Below the pieces are notes generated by a model. The model saw only the letters and a program-made list of their open reading frames with translations. It did not search any database and was not told where the DNA came from. 64,000 bases of DNA, from contig NZ_CP045393.1 in the NCBI RefSeq assembly GCF_009363655.1, positions 3,534,001 to 3,598,000 on the forward strand, in the 5' to 3' direction. Below, piece by piece: positions 47,192 through 56,531 of this stretch. Source of the DNA: Roseovarius sp. THAF27. Its GTDB lineage: Bacteria; Pseudomonadota; Alphaproteobacteria; Rhodobacterales; Rhodobacteraceae. The translations under genes were made by a program, and so were the position numbers. Numbering within the stretch: position 1 is the stretch's first letter; each line of letters opens with the position of its first letter.

Positions 47192-47217
47192 GGCGGCGGG
47201 CTCCTCAACCCGCCGCC
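47192..47217. repeat. Hairpin between GS-like and amidotransferase genes
   Basis: GGCGGCGGG and CCCGCCGCC arms of 9 bp with an 8-nt loop, in the 80-nt gap. No T-run follows, so it is more likely an mRNA stabiliser or attenuator than a full terminator. Confidence 0.6.
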
Positions 47218-47233
47218 AGACGCATGGGATGCC

Positions 47234-48712
47234 TCAGGGCAGGCACTCCATGTACGTGTCCTTGTCCCAATCCGTCACGGTGGACATGAACCGGGCGTAT
47301 TCGTCGTGCTTGTACTCGTCGTAAAGCCGGTACATCTCGCCGGGCATCCCGCGCTGCACCACCTCGTCGTTCTTGAGGTATTCCAGCGCCTCGCCCAGGC
47401 TCATCGGCAGTTTCTTGACGTCCTTGCCGTCCTTGATCGCCTCGTAGATGTTGCGCTCTTCGGGCTTGCCGGGGTCCAGCTTGTTGTCGATGCCATCGTC
47501 CATCGCCGCCAACAGGGTCGAGCCCATCAGGTACGGGTTCACCATGCTGTCGACCGAACGGTATTCGAACCGCCCCGGCGCCGACACGCGCAGGCCCGTG
47601 GTGCGGTTCTGGAAGCCCCAGTCGGCAAAGACCGGCGCCCAGAAGCCCGTGTCCCAAAGCCGGCGATAGGAATTCACCGTCGAACAGCCCACTGCGGTCA
47701 GCGCCTGCAGGTGATGCACCACGCCGCCGATCGCCTCCAGGCCCTCCTTGCCGGGCATCTGCGGGTCGTCGTCATCGGGCATGAACGTGTTCTCACCGCC
47801 CTTGACGTACATGTAGTTGTCTTTCATCCCCGGCAGATCCTTGGGATCGTTGCCGCACTTGACGAACTCGTCCTCGCCGCCGCGCCACAGGCTCATGTTG
47901 TGGTGACAGCCCGAGGCCGACACGCCCATGAACGGCTTGGTCATGAAGCAGGCGAAAATGCCGTTCTCGCGCGCCACCTGCGCACAGATCTGGCGGTACG
48001 TGGTCAGACGGTCCGCGTTGCGCAGCACGTCATCGAACATCCAGTTCAGCTCCAGTTGCCCGGGCGCGTCCTCGTGGTCGCCCTGGATCATGTCCAGACC
48101 CATCATGCGGGCATACCGGATCACCTGCATCGACACCGGACGCAGGCTTTCGAACTGGTCGATGTGATAGCAATAGGGCTTCGAATAGCCGTCGCGCGGC
48201 TTGCCGTTCTCGTCGAACTTCAGCCACATCATCTCGGGCTCGGTCCCGATGCGCAGGCTCCGGCCGTGCTTCTTCTTGAAGTCCTCGTGCATCCGGCGCA
48301 GGTTGCCCCGGCAGTCCGAGGTCAGGAACCCACCCGGATTTTCCTTTTCCTCGCGGTTGCGGAACAACGTGCAGTAAAAGCGCCCGATGGTCGGCGCCCA
48401 GGGCAGCTGCATGAAGGTTTCCGGTTCCGGGATCCCCACCAGCTCGGCCGCTTCGGGTCCATAACCCAGATACTCGCCCGCACGGTTGGTGAACAGGTTC
48501 ACCGTGGCGCCATAGACCAGCTGAAAGCCCTTCTTCGCGACGGTTTCCCAGTGATCGGCAGGAATGCCCTTGCCCATGATCTTGCCGGTCACCGACACGA
48601 ATTGCAGGTAAAGGTACTCGATGCCCTTCGCATCGATCATCTTGCGGACTTCTTTGATTTTCTCGTCGCGCCCGGGGGCCTCGACAAATTTCTCAAGATC
48701 CATTTCAGCCAC
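47234..48712 (-). CDS. Type III glutamine synthetase-like ligase (GlnT/GmaS-type)
   Basis: 492 aa. GTG start preceded by GGGAG at 7 nt. GS catalytic landmarks: RIGTEPEMMWLKFDENG, QGDHEDAPGQLELNWMFDD, SGCHHNMSLWRGG and AVGCSTVNSYRRLWDTGFWA then ADWGFQNRTTGLRV. Such enzymes attach glutamate to ammonia or a primary amine with ATP; GmaS makes gamma-glutamylmethylamide. Next to split glutamate-synthase subunits it forms either the N-methylglutamate route or the less understood glnT-glxBCD set. The mgd (N-methylglutamate dehydrogenase) genes are absent here, so the first is not proven. Confidence 0.88.
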   Translation of the reverse strand: MAEMDLEKFVEAPGRDEKIKEVRKMIDAKGIEYLYLQFVSVTGKIMGKGIPADHWETVAKKGFQLVYGATVNLFTNRAGEYLGYGPEAAELVGIPEPETFMQLPWAPTIGRFYCTLFRNREEKENPGGFLTSDCRGNLRRMHEDFKKKHGRSLRIGTEPEMMWLKFDENGKPRDGYSKPYCYHIDQFESLRPVSMQVIRYARMMGLDMIQGDHEDAPGQLELNWMFDDVLRNADRLTTYRQICAQVARENGIFACFMTKPFMGVSASGCHHNMSLWRGGEDEFVKCGNDPKDLPGMKDNYMYVKGGENTFMPDDDDPQMPGKEGLEAIGGVVHHLQALTAVGCSTVNSYRRLWDTGFWAPVFADWGFQNRTTGLRVSAPGRFEYRSVDSMVNPYLMGSTLLAAMDDGIDNKLDPGKPEERNIYEAIKDGKDVKKLPMSLGEALEYLKNDEVVQRGMPGEMYRLYDEYKHDEYARFMSTVTDWDKDTYMECLP

Positions 48713-48851
48713 GGTTTAGCTCCCTGATGTTGCGCCGCCTTTGTCAGATCGAGGATCGAATGACGGCCGGTATTTTAGGTGGCATGGGCAGGCATCGCGA
48801 TGCCGCCCAGCACCCTCACGATTCCGAGACGCAATCCAAAAGTCAACCGAA

Positions 48852-48915
48852 TTTGATCCAAACATGCAGTTTTTGCTGGAAATGGCCGCTATACGGTATA
48901 TAATTGGTCCAAATA
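48852..48915. promoter_or_regulatory. Candidate paired operators between GS-like gene and divergent gntR
   Basis: Two related sites lie in the 217-nt divergent gap: AATTTGATCCAAA near 48850-48862 and AATTGGTCCAAA at about 48902-48914. The second contains the dyad TTGG-T-CCAA. The spot is AT-rich against its surroundings and is immediately upstream of the gntR ribosome site, fitting autoregulation plus control of the GS operon. Confidence 0.5.
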
Positions 48916-48929
48916 ATGGAGGAATCACA

Positions 48930-49613
48930 GTGGGTGACGCACAAAGAATGGGCTCGGCGGACATTGCCGGCCTCATCCGGCGCGAAATATCGAAGGGCAC
49001 GCTGCAACAGCACGACCGCCTGCCGCCCGAACGGGTCCTGTCCGAGACCTACGGTGCCGCGCGCGGCACCGTGCGCAAGGCGCTCATGCAATTGGAATCC
49101 GAAGGTTTTGTCGAGATCCGCCCCGGCAGCGGCACCTATGTCATGCACAAGACCGAGACGGCGGCGGCCAGCGCCATCGACAACGCCACACCGCTGGAAC
49201 TGATGGATGCCCGATTCGCGCTCGAGCCGCACAGCTGCCGCCTGTCGGTCCTGCACGGCCGCCACGCCGATTTCGACCGGATGGAAGAACTTTGCGAACT
49301 GATGGAGGCCAGCCTCGACGACCCCGCCGCGTTTTCCGAGGCCGACACGCAGTTTCACCGCGCCATCGCCGACAGCACCCGCAACGGCCTGCTGGTCTGG
49401 ATCCTCACCCAGATCGGCAGCGTCCGCGGACAGGACGACTGGACCCGCATGCGCCGCCTGACGCTGGACGAGCCGACGATCACCACCTACAACCGGCAAC
49501 ACCGCCAGATCCTCGATGCGCTCCGCGCCCGCGAACCCGAGCGCGCCGCGACCATCATGAAGGAACACCTGGAAACCGCCCGCCTGTCGCTCACGCGGGC
49601 CTCCGAAACCTGA
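48930..49613 (+). CDS. GntR-family regulator (FadR/FCD subfamily), divergent from the GS-like operon
   Basis: 227 aa from GTG 48930 with GGAGG 7 nt before it. Winged helix: IAGLIRREISKGTLQQHDRL, SETYGAARGTVRKALMQLES, GFVEIRPGSGTYV. FCD domain follows from about 90 with ligand/metal residues in DARFALEPHSCRL, DTQFHRAIADSTRN and NRQHRQILDALRA. The divergent position and the shared operators make it the likely regulator of the GS/amidotransferase/nitrilase operon. Confidence 0.92.
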   Translation: MGDAQRMGSADIAGLIRREISKGTLQQHDRLPPERVLSETYGAARGTVRKALMQLESEGFVEIRPGSGTYVMHKTETAAASAIDNATPLELMDARFALEPHSCRLSVLHGRHADFDRMEELCELMEASLDDPAAFSEADTQFHRAIADSTRNGLLVWILTQIGSVRGQDDWTRMRRLTLDEPTITTYNRQHRQILDALRAREPERAATIMKEHLETARLSLTRASET

Positions 49614-50198
49614 CATCTCCTGAGAGGTCCCGGATCAAGTCCGGGACGCGGTGGTTCTGGACCAGAAGGCCGCGCATCGACGGGCCGCGGTGCGGCGAGC
49701 CAACGGTGGGTCTACAGCACTTTATCCACGCCAAATCCGCAAGACATTCGAGCAAGGCGCCGAGCCGAACCAACTCGCCGTGCCTTGATCCCGCACGCAG
49801 CGCTCACCCAAGCGCACCCGTCCCGGGCCTGACCCTGGACCTCTCGCGGCAATAGCAGTCTTTCGCGGCCGCGCTACCGCCGGACTGCGGGAGGGCGAAC
49901 CAAGTGAGGTTCCGGGCACTTCATGGCCGCCAGACCCGCAAAAGCTCCACGCGACTCGCCGTCGGCACCGATCGCCAGCCCGACGCACCAGAGATGCGCC
50001 CTACATGGTCGGCACGCCTCCCGCGTGACGGGCGGCCTCCCTTTCGGCGACGGCAAGAGCGCGCCGCGGCGCGGCAAGCCGCGCATTGATCCCGCGCGCG
50101 CATTACCGTGGCCCGACACCCCGTAGGGTGGGTGACAACCCACCTTTGGTGGATGACAACCCACCCATGGTGAATGAAACCCCACGCGTGCGCACCCG
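49614..50198. other. Gene-free stretch with dispersed palindromes
   Basis: 585 nt without a convincing gene in any frame. It holds a GTCCCGGA/TCCGGGAC hairpin at about 49626-49646 just after gntR (possible terminator without a clear T-run), a GTCCCGGG-type element at about 49818-49845 and GTAGGGTGGG-type repeats at 50123-50190. Short open frames exist but have no start signals or protein-like composition. Confidence 0.6.
50123..50190. repeat. GTAGGGTGGG-type palindromic repeats, downstream of 50199 gene
   Basis: GTAGGGTGGGTGACAACCCA begins at 50123 with GGTGGG/CCCACC arms, followed by two decayed units (GGTGGATGACAACCCACC and GGTGAATGAAACCCCAC). Same family as 29111-29355 and 50794-50839. 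Confidence 0.7.
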
Positions 50199-50750
50199 TC
50201 ACTTCCGGTAAAGCCGCGCCATCTCTTCCGCGAAATGCCGGTCGAACGCTTCGGGCGGCAACCACCCCACCGGCGCATCTTCCAGCTTCTGCCCCAGGAA
50301 CAGCTTCACCGCCGCCACCGCGTGCCAGCTCTGGCTGCCCGCCGCGTGATAGGGTCGCATCGGCACATAGGTCCCATCCGTCAGGCGCAAATGCGGCCGG
50401 TCGATCCCGCTATCCGTGCCCTGGGCGCCCACCGTACCGATCACGGCGGTTTCGACGTCACTCAACCGCCACTCCCATTCCTCGGCCCCCTTGCGGTCCG
50501 TCACGCGCAGCGTCACCCGGTCCGCCGTCCGGTCGAACACCATCTCCGACCGCATCCTGCTGCGCTTCCAGTAGACCACCATCACGACGATCAGCACCGC
50601 TCCCGGCAACAGCAATTCGGGAAACCCTTCCCACGCCATGAAAAGACACGTGCCCGCCACGAGTGTCCCGGCCAGCGTCAGCCCCAGCGTCTTGTCCTTC
50701 TGGTCATCCACCAGGGTCAGGGTGGTGTCGGTCTTGTCCTCGATCCGCAT
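50199..50750 (-). CDS. Hypothetical two-helix membrane protein
   Basis: 183 aa. Two adjacent hydrophobic segments (about 22-40 TLGLTLAGTLVAGTCLFMAW, and 45-60 LLLPGAVLIVVMVVYW) are followed by a basic KRSRMR and a cytoplasmic beta-rich domain with EMVFDRTADRVTLRVTDRKG, a pattern seen in small PH-like membrane proteins. Function unknown. Flanked on both sides by GTAGGG-type repeats. Confidence 0.7.
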   Translation of the reverse strand: MRIEDKTDTTLTLVDDQKDKTLGLTLAGTLVAGTCLFMAWEGFPELLLPGAVLIVVMVVYWKRSRMRSEMVFDRTADRVTLRVTDRKGAEEWEWRLSDVETAVIGTVGAQGTDSGIDRPHLRLTDGTYVPMRPYHAAGSQSWHAVAAVKLFLGQKLEDAPVGWLPPEAFDRHFAEEMARLYRK

Positions 50751-50793
50751 CCATCGACGATGCCCCGCGCCCCGGGTTCCGTCAATCCTGCAC

Positions 50794-50839
50794 GTAGGGT
50801 GGGTGAGAACCCACCTCTGTGGGGTGAGAACCCACGCGC
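50794..50839. repeat. GTAGGGTGGG-type palindromic repeat pair
   Basis: GTAGGGTGGGTGAGAACCCA starts at 50794 with GGTGGG/CCCACC-like arms, and a second unit GTGGGGTGAGAACCCAC follows at about 50820. It separates the 183-aa gene from the broken gene at 50855. Confidence 0.7.
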
Positions 50840-50854
50840 CCCACCGCCGTCACC

Positions 50855-51574
50855 TCACTTGGCGAGGCGCGCGACCCCGTCACAGAACTCCACCGCCGAA
50901 TGCGCCCCGCCAAACCTGTGCCAGGTCTTGTACCGCGTCCAATGCAGCATGAAATTCCGGGACAGTGCGTCTTTCATGCTGTCGGACGCGCCGTTGAAAT
51001 CCGCGCAATAGTCCCGTGCCTCGCTGGCCTCGGCCTCAAGTCACGCGGCCACATGCTGCCGCAGCACCTCCGCGGGCGCGGCGCCGCAAAGTTCGACATA
51101 CGCGTCCCAATCGAATTCACGTGCCGACGCCGTCAGGTAATCGTCGTTCCCGCACACCGACCGGCTGTCGAAAGCGGCGCAATCGCCAAGCGTCGCAATC
51201 CGGGCCGGCGGGATATCCTTGGTGGTCCAAAGCAGGCCAAGGTCACCATCGAACACGTTCACCGGACCGGCATCGCAGTAGAGCGCGACCGAAGTTTCGT
51301 CCTGCATCCGCAGCGCACGGAAGAAATCCATTCGTGTCCAGTCATAGCCGCGCCGCGACAGCGCCTCTATCGGGTCCTTGGCCGCCACCGCGTCCAGAAT
51401 ATCGCCGCTGATCTCGTTGCCCTTGCGCGCCTCGTCCACCAGCTCGGAAATGCCCTGAACCTCGATCCCCGGTTGCGACAACGAACGATACCCGAAGTAG
51501 ACCGCCACCGCGACGCCGATCACCGCCGCAATCGCCCCGATGACGGAAAAAATCTCGATCGTTCTCTTGTTCAT
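50855..51574 (-). pseudogene. Membrane-anchored hypothetical protein split by an in-frame TGA
   Basis: The first part (177 aa) opens MNKRTIEIFSVIGAIAAVIG, one N-terminal helix, then a soluble domain with cysteines. A TGA at 51041-51043 stops it after LRQHVAA. The same frame then stays open for 61 codons with ordinary protein composition (EASEARDYCADFNGASDSMK, HWTRYKTWHRFGGAHSAVEF) to a TGA at 50855-50857. A single CGA-to-TGA change would explain this. The 177-aa product may still be made. No homologue is recognised. Confidence 0.7.
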
Positions 51575-51629
51575 CGCGCGCAACCCAATAACCCGCCCCC
51601 ACTGGACAGGAAACTCGTCAACCTACCTG

Positions 51630-52577
51630 CTATTCCCGCCAGTCGAAAAATCCCGGCCCCGCGCGCTCCAGCAACCCGCGCGCCAGCGCGTCGCCCAGCT
51701 TGGCCCCGTCCTCGACCGGCGCCTCGCCTTCGTCGCTGAGGCTCTCGCTGCCATCAGGCCGCAGCACCTCGCCGCGCAGCCGGATCGTGTCGCCCTGCAA
51801 CTCCGCCAGCCCGGCAATCGGCGTCTCGCAGGACCCGTCCAAAGTCGCAAGAAAGCTGCGCTCCGCGGCCAGCCGCTTGCCCGTCTCGACGTCATGGATC
51901 GCCGCCAGCATCTCGGCCGCGCGGCTGTCATCTGCCCGCCGCTCAATCCCGATGGCCCCCTGCGCCACAGCGGGCAGCATGTCGTCCGTGTCCACCGCAC
52001 CCACCGCCACCTCGGGCTGTCCCAGTCGGTTCAGCCCGGCCATCGCCAGGAACGTGCATTCGGCCACGCCGTCATCCAGTTTCTTCAATCTTGTCTGCAC
52101 GTTACCGCGAAACTCCACCACCTGAAGGTGCGGAAATTTCACCAGCACCTGCGCCTTGCGCCGCAGGCTCGACGTGCCCACCTTGGCGCCCTCGGGCAGC
52201 CCGGCCAGCCCCTCGTAGCGCGGTGACACGAATGCATCGCGCACGTCCTCGCGCGGCAGATAGGTGTCCAGCATCAGCCCCTCGGGCTGCAACACCGGCA
52301 TGTCCTTCATCGAGTGCACGGCGATGTCGATCTCGCCCGACAGCATCGCCTCCTCGATCTCGCGCGTGAACAGCCCCTTGCCGCCGATCTCCTTCAAAGG
52401 CCGGTCGATCACCCGGTCGCCCGTGGTCTTGATGACCACTATCTGGAACGCCTCGTGCGGCAGGTCAAAGGCGTCGGCCAGACGGTCGCGCGTCTCGTTC
52501 GCCTGCGCCAGGGCAAGCGGCGATCCTCGTGTCCCGATCTTCAGCGGCGCGGCGGGGGTGGGCATGGTCACTGTCAT
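51630..52577 (-). CDS. hemC: Hydroxymethylbilane synthase
   Basis: 315 aa. Joins four porphobilinogens into the linear tetrapyrrole of haem synthesis. Motifs: LKIGTRGSPLALAQANETRD, IAVHSMKDMPVLQPEG, VGTSSLRRKAQV, FRGNVQTRLKKLDDG and the cofactor-binding Cys in DGSCETPIAGLAEL. Divergent from hemE across 93 nt, a standard alphaproteobacterial layout. Confidence 0.97.
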   Translation of the reverse strand: MTVTMPTPAAPLKIGTRGSPLALAQANETRDRLADAFDLPHEAFQIVVIKTTGDRVIDRPLKEIGGKGLFTREIEEAMLSGEIDIAVHSMKDMPVLQPEGLMLDTYLPREDVRDAFVSPRYEGLAGLPEGAKVGTSSLRRKAQVLVKFPHLQVVEFRGNVQTRLKKLDDGVAECTFLAMAGLNRLGQPEVAVGAVDTDDMLPAVAQGAIGIERRADDSRAAEMLAAIHDVETGKRLAAERSFLATLDGSCETPIAGLAELQGDTIRLRGEVLRPDGSESLSDEGEAPVEDGAKLGDALARGLLERAGPGFFDWRE

Positions 52578-52670
52578 GCAGACGGTCTAGACGTGTAAAT
52601 CTGGGCTGACAAGTTTTGGTTGACTTTCCAAGGCTCAAAGAGGACCAAACCAGCAAAAGGGAGACCGGAC

Positions 52671-53705
52671 ATGGCGTCACAGAAAACCATCCTCAAGGCC
52701 CTCGCCGGCGAGATGCAGGCGACACCGCCGATCTGGATGATGCGCCAGGCCGGGCGGTATCTGCCCGAGTATCGCGCCACGCGCGAAAAGGCCGGGGATT
52801 TCCTGTCGCTGTGCTACAATCCGGACCTCGCCACCGAGGTCACGCTACAACCGATCCGCCGCTACGGCTTTGACGGGGCAATCCTTTTCGCCGATATCCT
52901 GTTGGTCCCACAGGCCCTCGGCGCCGACCTGTGGTTCGTCACCGGCGAGGGTCCGCGCCTGTCGACCATCACCCAGCAGGCCGATTTCGACAAGCTCGGC
53001 CCGGCCGACGAGGTGCACGAGACGCTCAACCCGATCTACCAGACCGTCCGCAACCTCTCCGGCGCCCTGCCGTCCGAGACCACGCTCATCGGCTTTGCCG
53101 GCGCCCCCTGGACCGTCGCCACCTACATGATCGCCGGTCGCGGCACGCCCGATCAGGGCCCCGCACACGCGCTCAAGTCCGAGAACCGCCCGCTCTTCGA
53201 GGCGCTGATGGAACGCATCACCGAAGCAACCATCCACTACCTCTCAGCCCAGATCGACGCCGGCGCCGAGGCGGTCAAGGTCTTCGACAGCTGGGCCGGC
53301 TCCCTCAAGGGTCAGGATTTTGAGGATTTCGCCGTCGCGCCGACCAAGCGCATCATCTCGGCGCTCAAGGAGAAACACCCCGGCATTCCCGTCATCGCCT
53401 TCCCGCGCGAAGCCGGCGACGGCTATATCGGCTTCCACGCAAAAACCGGCGCCGATTGCGTCGCCATCGACAACTCCGTCAGCCCCGAATGGGCCGCCGA
53501 ACATGTCCAGAAAGACGGCTGCGTGCAAGGCAACCTCGCCTCCTCGCACATGGTCACCGGCGGCGACGCCCTGGTGCGCGAAACCAAGGCCGTGGTCGAG
53601 GCGTTCCGCGGCGGCCCGCACATCTTCAACCTCGGGCACGGCATCACGCCCGACGCCGATCCCGACAACGTGCAACTGATGATCGACACGGTGCGCAGCG
53701 CCTGA
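52671..53705 (+). CDS. hemE: Uroporphyrinogen decarboxylase
   Basis: 344 aa. Removes four carboxyls from uroporphyrinogen III. The start ATG has AAGGGAG upstream and gives [20 protein letters not shown]. Family marks [58 protein letters not shown] and [16 protein letters not shown] are all present. Followed by a terminator shared with the converging phosphodiesterase gene. Confidence 0.97.
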   Translation: MASQKTILKALAGEMQATPPIWMMRQAGRYLPEYRATREKAGDFLSLCYNPDLATEVTLQPIRRYGFDGAILFADILLVPQALGADLWFVTGEGPRLSTITQQADFDKLGPADEVHETLNPIYQTVRNLSGALPSETTLIGFAGAPWTVATYMIAGRGTPDQGPAHALKSENRPLFEALMERITEATIHYLSAQIDAGAEAVKVFDSWAGSLKGQDFEDFAVAPTKRIISALKEKHPGIPVIAFPREAGDGYIGFHAKTGADCVAIDNSVSPEWAAEHVQKDGCVQGNLASSHMVTGGDALVRETKAVVEAFRGGPHIFNLGHGITPDADPDNVQLMIDTVRSA

Positions 53706-53740
53706 CCGCGCCTTTCATCGTTCCCAAAATACTCAATATA

Positions 53741-53775
53741 AATCCGCCCGACGCACAGGCACCGGGCGGATTTTG
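53741..53775. terminator. Bidirectional intrinsic terminator between hemE and the GDPD gene
   Basis: Arms AATCCGCCCG (53741-53750) and CGGGCGGATT (53763-53772) with a 12-nt loop, T-rich on the plus side (TTTTGTT) and A/T-rich on the other (AATATAAA). It sits between two converging stops. Confidence 0.8.
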
Positions 53776-53781
53776 TTATTC

Positions 53782-54996
53782 TCAGTCCAGCCCCATGCAA
53801 TTGGCGTAATAGGTCACCGTCGCGGGCCAGTCGCTGAACACGCCGACCACGCCGACCTTGTCATGCAGCGCGTGCAGCATGGTGAAATAATCCGCATCGG
53901 TGTCGATCGTGTCCGCCACCGACTGGAAATACCAGCCGCCACCACCAGTCAGCGGGCCAGAGCGTTCCAGCGTCCAGGTGATGATGTTCAGCCCGGCCTC
54001 GCTGGCCGCCGTGGCATAGGGCGACGGCACGATCTCGTCGCCCTCCAGCGTCACCAGCATCCACATCGGCGGCGCGATATAGTTCACGCCCTGGTCGGCC
54101 AGCTCCTGCATCGACGGCTCAAGCGTCGCCGGGTCCATGTAATCGAACCCCTCCACGTCGTACCGGCCGTCCAGGTACACCGCCTGCGCGCCGAACTCCG
54201 GCTCGTTCTCGATCCAGTAGAGCACATCGTCGAGGTTGAAACTCTGCACCCACACGTCCGAGGCCGGCACGCCCGCCGCCTTGTACTCGTCGATCATCTT
54301 CTGCGCATAGTCTTCCTGGCTGAACCCGTCATGCGGCATCTCCACCGCCGGGCTCTTCAGCTCGGGCGTGAACTTAGCGCCCAGGTCCCGGAAGAGCTCG
54401 ATCGACTCGGCATGGGTCATCAACGTCCCGCCCTCGACCGCGTATAGGTCCGTGCGCCAATTGGCGGTGCCGTCCATGTACTCCTCGACCGTCGTTGCCG
54501 ACGTGTTCGCCGCGTCCATCTTGCCGGTCAACGTGCGGAACTCGGCCAGCGTGATCTCCGAGGTCCGGCACTCCGCCGTGGCCTCCGTCTCGCCCTCGGC
54601 GGGGCTGAACGGCGTCACGCAGGTCCCCGCCAGGTCCGAGGCCAGGATATCGGTCGTCGTGTGCAAATCGTTCTGCGCGTGACGGCAGACCAGCTCGTGA
54701 TCCTTGGTAAAGGTCACGTCGCATTCCAGAATGCCCGCACCCATCCGCGCGGCGGCCTTGTTGGACTCCACCGTATGTTCCGGAAAGAGCAGCGGCGCGC
54801 CCCGGTGTCCGATCGAGAAATCCGACGGCGCCGGCGTCTGCCCCATGCACGAGGCCAGCTTGTTCTTCAGCGGCCCCTCTTCCATCCGGTCGATCAGGTA
54901 GGCCGGGCGCGGCCCGTAGCCGACCTCTTCGGCGGCCAGCGGTGCGGCCAGCCCGGCAATGGCGAAAGGCACCGCGGCGAATGTGAAACGGATCAT
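53782..54996 (-). CDS. Periplasmic glycerophosphodiester phosphodiesterase
   Basis: 404 aa. The signal peptide is [20 protein letters not shown] with cleavage after AA-A near 22, so it acts in the periplasm. GDPD catalytic residues: [18 protein letters not shown] and [19 protein letters not shown]. It releases glycerol 3-phosphate from lipid-derived diesters, a phosphate and carbon scavenging role. Cysteines in the loop (CVTPF, TAECR) may pair. The upstream region is shared with the divergent dddP gene. Confidence 0.92.
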   Translation of the reverse strand: MIRFTFAAVPFAIAGLAAPLAAEEVGYGPRPAYLIDRMEEGPLKNKLASCMGQTPAPSDFSIGHRGAPLLFPEHTVESNKAAARMGAGILECDVTFTKDHELVCRHAQNDLHTTTDILASDLAGTCVTPFSPAEGETEATAECRTSEITLAEFRTLTGKMDAANTSATTVEEYMDGTANWRTDLYAVEGGTLMTHAESIELFRDLGAKFTPELKSPAVEMPHDGFSQEDYAQKMIDEYKAAGVPASDVWVQSFNLDDVLYWIENEPEFGAQAVYLDGRYDVEGFDYMDPATLEPSMQELADQGVNYIAPPMWMLVTLEGDEIVPSPYATAASEAGLNIITWTLERSGPLTGGGGWYFQSVADTIDTDADYFTMLHALHDKVGVVGVFSDWPATVTYYANCMGLD

Positions 54997-55101
54997 TCTC
55001 GATCTCCCATGTCGTGTTTTCATCGCTCGGGAATATCGCCGCTTGTCCAAAAGGACCGTGACGGTTTCGCAAAACCTTTGTGACGCGCGCCGTCGCAGTT
55101 C

Positions 55102-55118
55102 CGACATTCGCGATGTCG
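55102..55118. promoter_or_regulatory. Candidate operator dyad upstream of dddP
   Basis: CGACAT at 55102-55107 and ATGTCG at 55113-55118 form a dyad with a 5-nt spacer (TCGCG), 64 nt before the dddP start in the divergent gap. Sequence match only; no regulator gene is adjacent. Confidence 0.35.
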
Positions 55119-55181
55119 CATTCCGTCGCGCAAGGCGGGCTTCGGGCACCCAATCTGGCAAGAAGCCAGGAGCGCCCCACC

Positions 55182-56525
55182 ATGAACATCCATTTCCGCG
55201 ACACGCGCAAGATCGACCCCTCTCGCGGGCCCGTACTGGGCGACAACACTCCCAATGACGCCGACCGGATCGAGATCGGCCCAACCCAACGGGCCTTCCG
55301 TGAATGGGAGGCCGCCGGCCTCCAACTGCCGGACCTGCAAGCCATGCGCCGCTACCGCTGGGAGCGCCTGACCCGCTTCATCCAGGACCGCGACTATGCC
55401 GGGCTGCTGGTCTTCGACCCGCTCAACATCCGTTACGCCACCGATTCAACCAACATGCAGCTCTGGAACACCCACAACCCGTTCCGCGCGCTGCTCGTCT
55501 GCGCCGACGGCTACATGGTGATGTGGGATTACAAGAACTCGCCCTTCCTCAGCACCTTCAACCCGCTGGTGCGCGAACAACGCTCCGGCGCGGACCTCTT
55601 CTATTTCGACCGGGGCGACAAGGTGGACGTGGCCGCCGACACCTTCTCGAACGAGGTGCGCGTGCTTTTGGCCGAACACGCCCCCGGCAACACGCGCCTC
55701 GCGGTGGACAAGATCATGCTCCACGGCCTCCGCGCTTTGGAAACGCAGGGCTTGCAGATCATGGAAGGTGAGGAACTGACGGAAAAGTGCCGCGCCGTCA
55801 AAGGCCCCGACGAGATCCTCGCCATGCGCTGCGCCTCGCACGCCTGCGAGACCGCCGTCGCCGAAATGGAGCGTTTCGCACGGCAGAACGTGCCGCTGGG
55901 CCAGACCAGCGAAGACGATATCTGGGCCATCCTGCACGCCGAAAACATCCGCCGCGGCGGCGAATGGATCGAAACCCGCCTGCTTGCCTCCGGCCCGCGC
56001 TCCAACCCGTGGTTCCAGGAATGCGGCCCACGCATCACCCAAGCCAACGAGATCATCTCTTTCGACACCGACCTTGTCGGCAGCTACGGCATCTGCGTCG
56101 ACATCTCGCGCAGCTGGTGGATCGGCGACGCCAAACCGCGCCCCGACATGATCTATGCCATGCAGCACGCGCACGAGCACATCATGACCAACATGGAAAT
56201 GCTCAAACCCGGCGTCACCATCCCCGAACTCAGCGCCGGCACCCATGTGCTCGACGACCGCTACCAGGCCCAGAAATACGGCTGCCTGATGCACGGCGTC
56301 GGCCTTTGCGACGAATGGCCCCTCGTCGCGTACCCCGACCAGGCCGTGCCCGGCTCGTTCGACTACCCGCTGGAACCCGGCATGACCCTCTGCGTCGAGG
56401 CGCTGGTGGGCGAGGTCGGCGGCGATTTCTCGATCAAGCTCGAGGACCAGGTGCTGATCACCGACACGGGCTACGAGAACCTGACCAAGTATCCCTTCGA
56501 TGCGGCCTTGATGGGTCTTGCCTGA
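55182..56525 (+). CDS. dddP: DMSP lyase DddP (M24 metallopeptidase fold)
   Basis: 447 aa, the size of characterised DddP. It splits dimethylsulfoniopropionate into DMS and acrylate. The six metal ligands known in roseobacter DddP align at the same numbers: D295, D297 (SFDTDLVG), D307 (CVDISR), H371 ([10 protein letters not shown]), E406 (LCVEALVG) and E421 (IKLEDQV). The conserved substrate-side stretch [20 protein letters not shown] is intact. A CAGGAG ribosome site precedes the ATG. Alternative reading as a generic Xaa-Pro peptidase is unlikely given these matches. Confidence 0.96.
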   Translation: MNIHFRDTRKIDPSRGPVLGDNTPNDADRIEIGPTQRAFREWEAAGLQLPDLQAMRRYRWERLTRFIQDRDYAGLLVFDPLNIRYATDSTNMQLWNTHNPFRALLVCADGYMVMWDYKNSPFLSTFNPLVREQRSGADLFYFDRGDKVDVAADTFSNEVRVLLAEHAPGNTRLAVDKIMLHGLRALETQGLQIMEGEELTEKCRAVKGPDEILAMRCASHACETAVAEMERFARQNVPLGQTSEDDIWAILHAENIRRGGEWIETRLLASGPRSNPWFQECGPRITQANEIISFDTDLVGSYGICVDISRSWWIGDAKPRPDMIYAMQHAHEHIMTNMEMLKPGVTIPELSAGTHVLDDRYQAQKYGCLMHGVGLCDEWPLVAYPDQAVPGSFDYPLEPGMTLCVEALVGEVGGDFSIKLEDQVLITDTGYENLTKYPFDAALMGLA

Positions 56526-56531
56526 TCGCGC

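Noticed and set aside
49874..50278. 134-codon minus-strand frame in the 585-nt gap
   Set aside because: It crosses the GTAGGG repeats and the end of the 183-aa gene, is Arg/Gly/Cys-rich and has no ribosome site.
51041..51043. TGA as a selenocysteine codon
   Set aside because: No plausible SECIS hairpin directly after it and no redox-protein context; a nonsense change from CGA is simpler.
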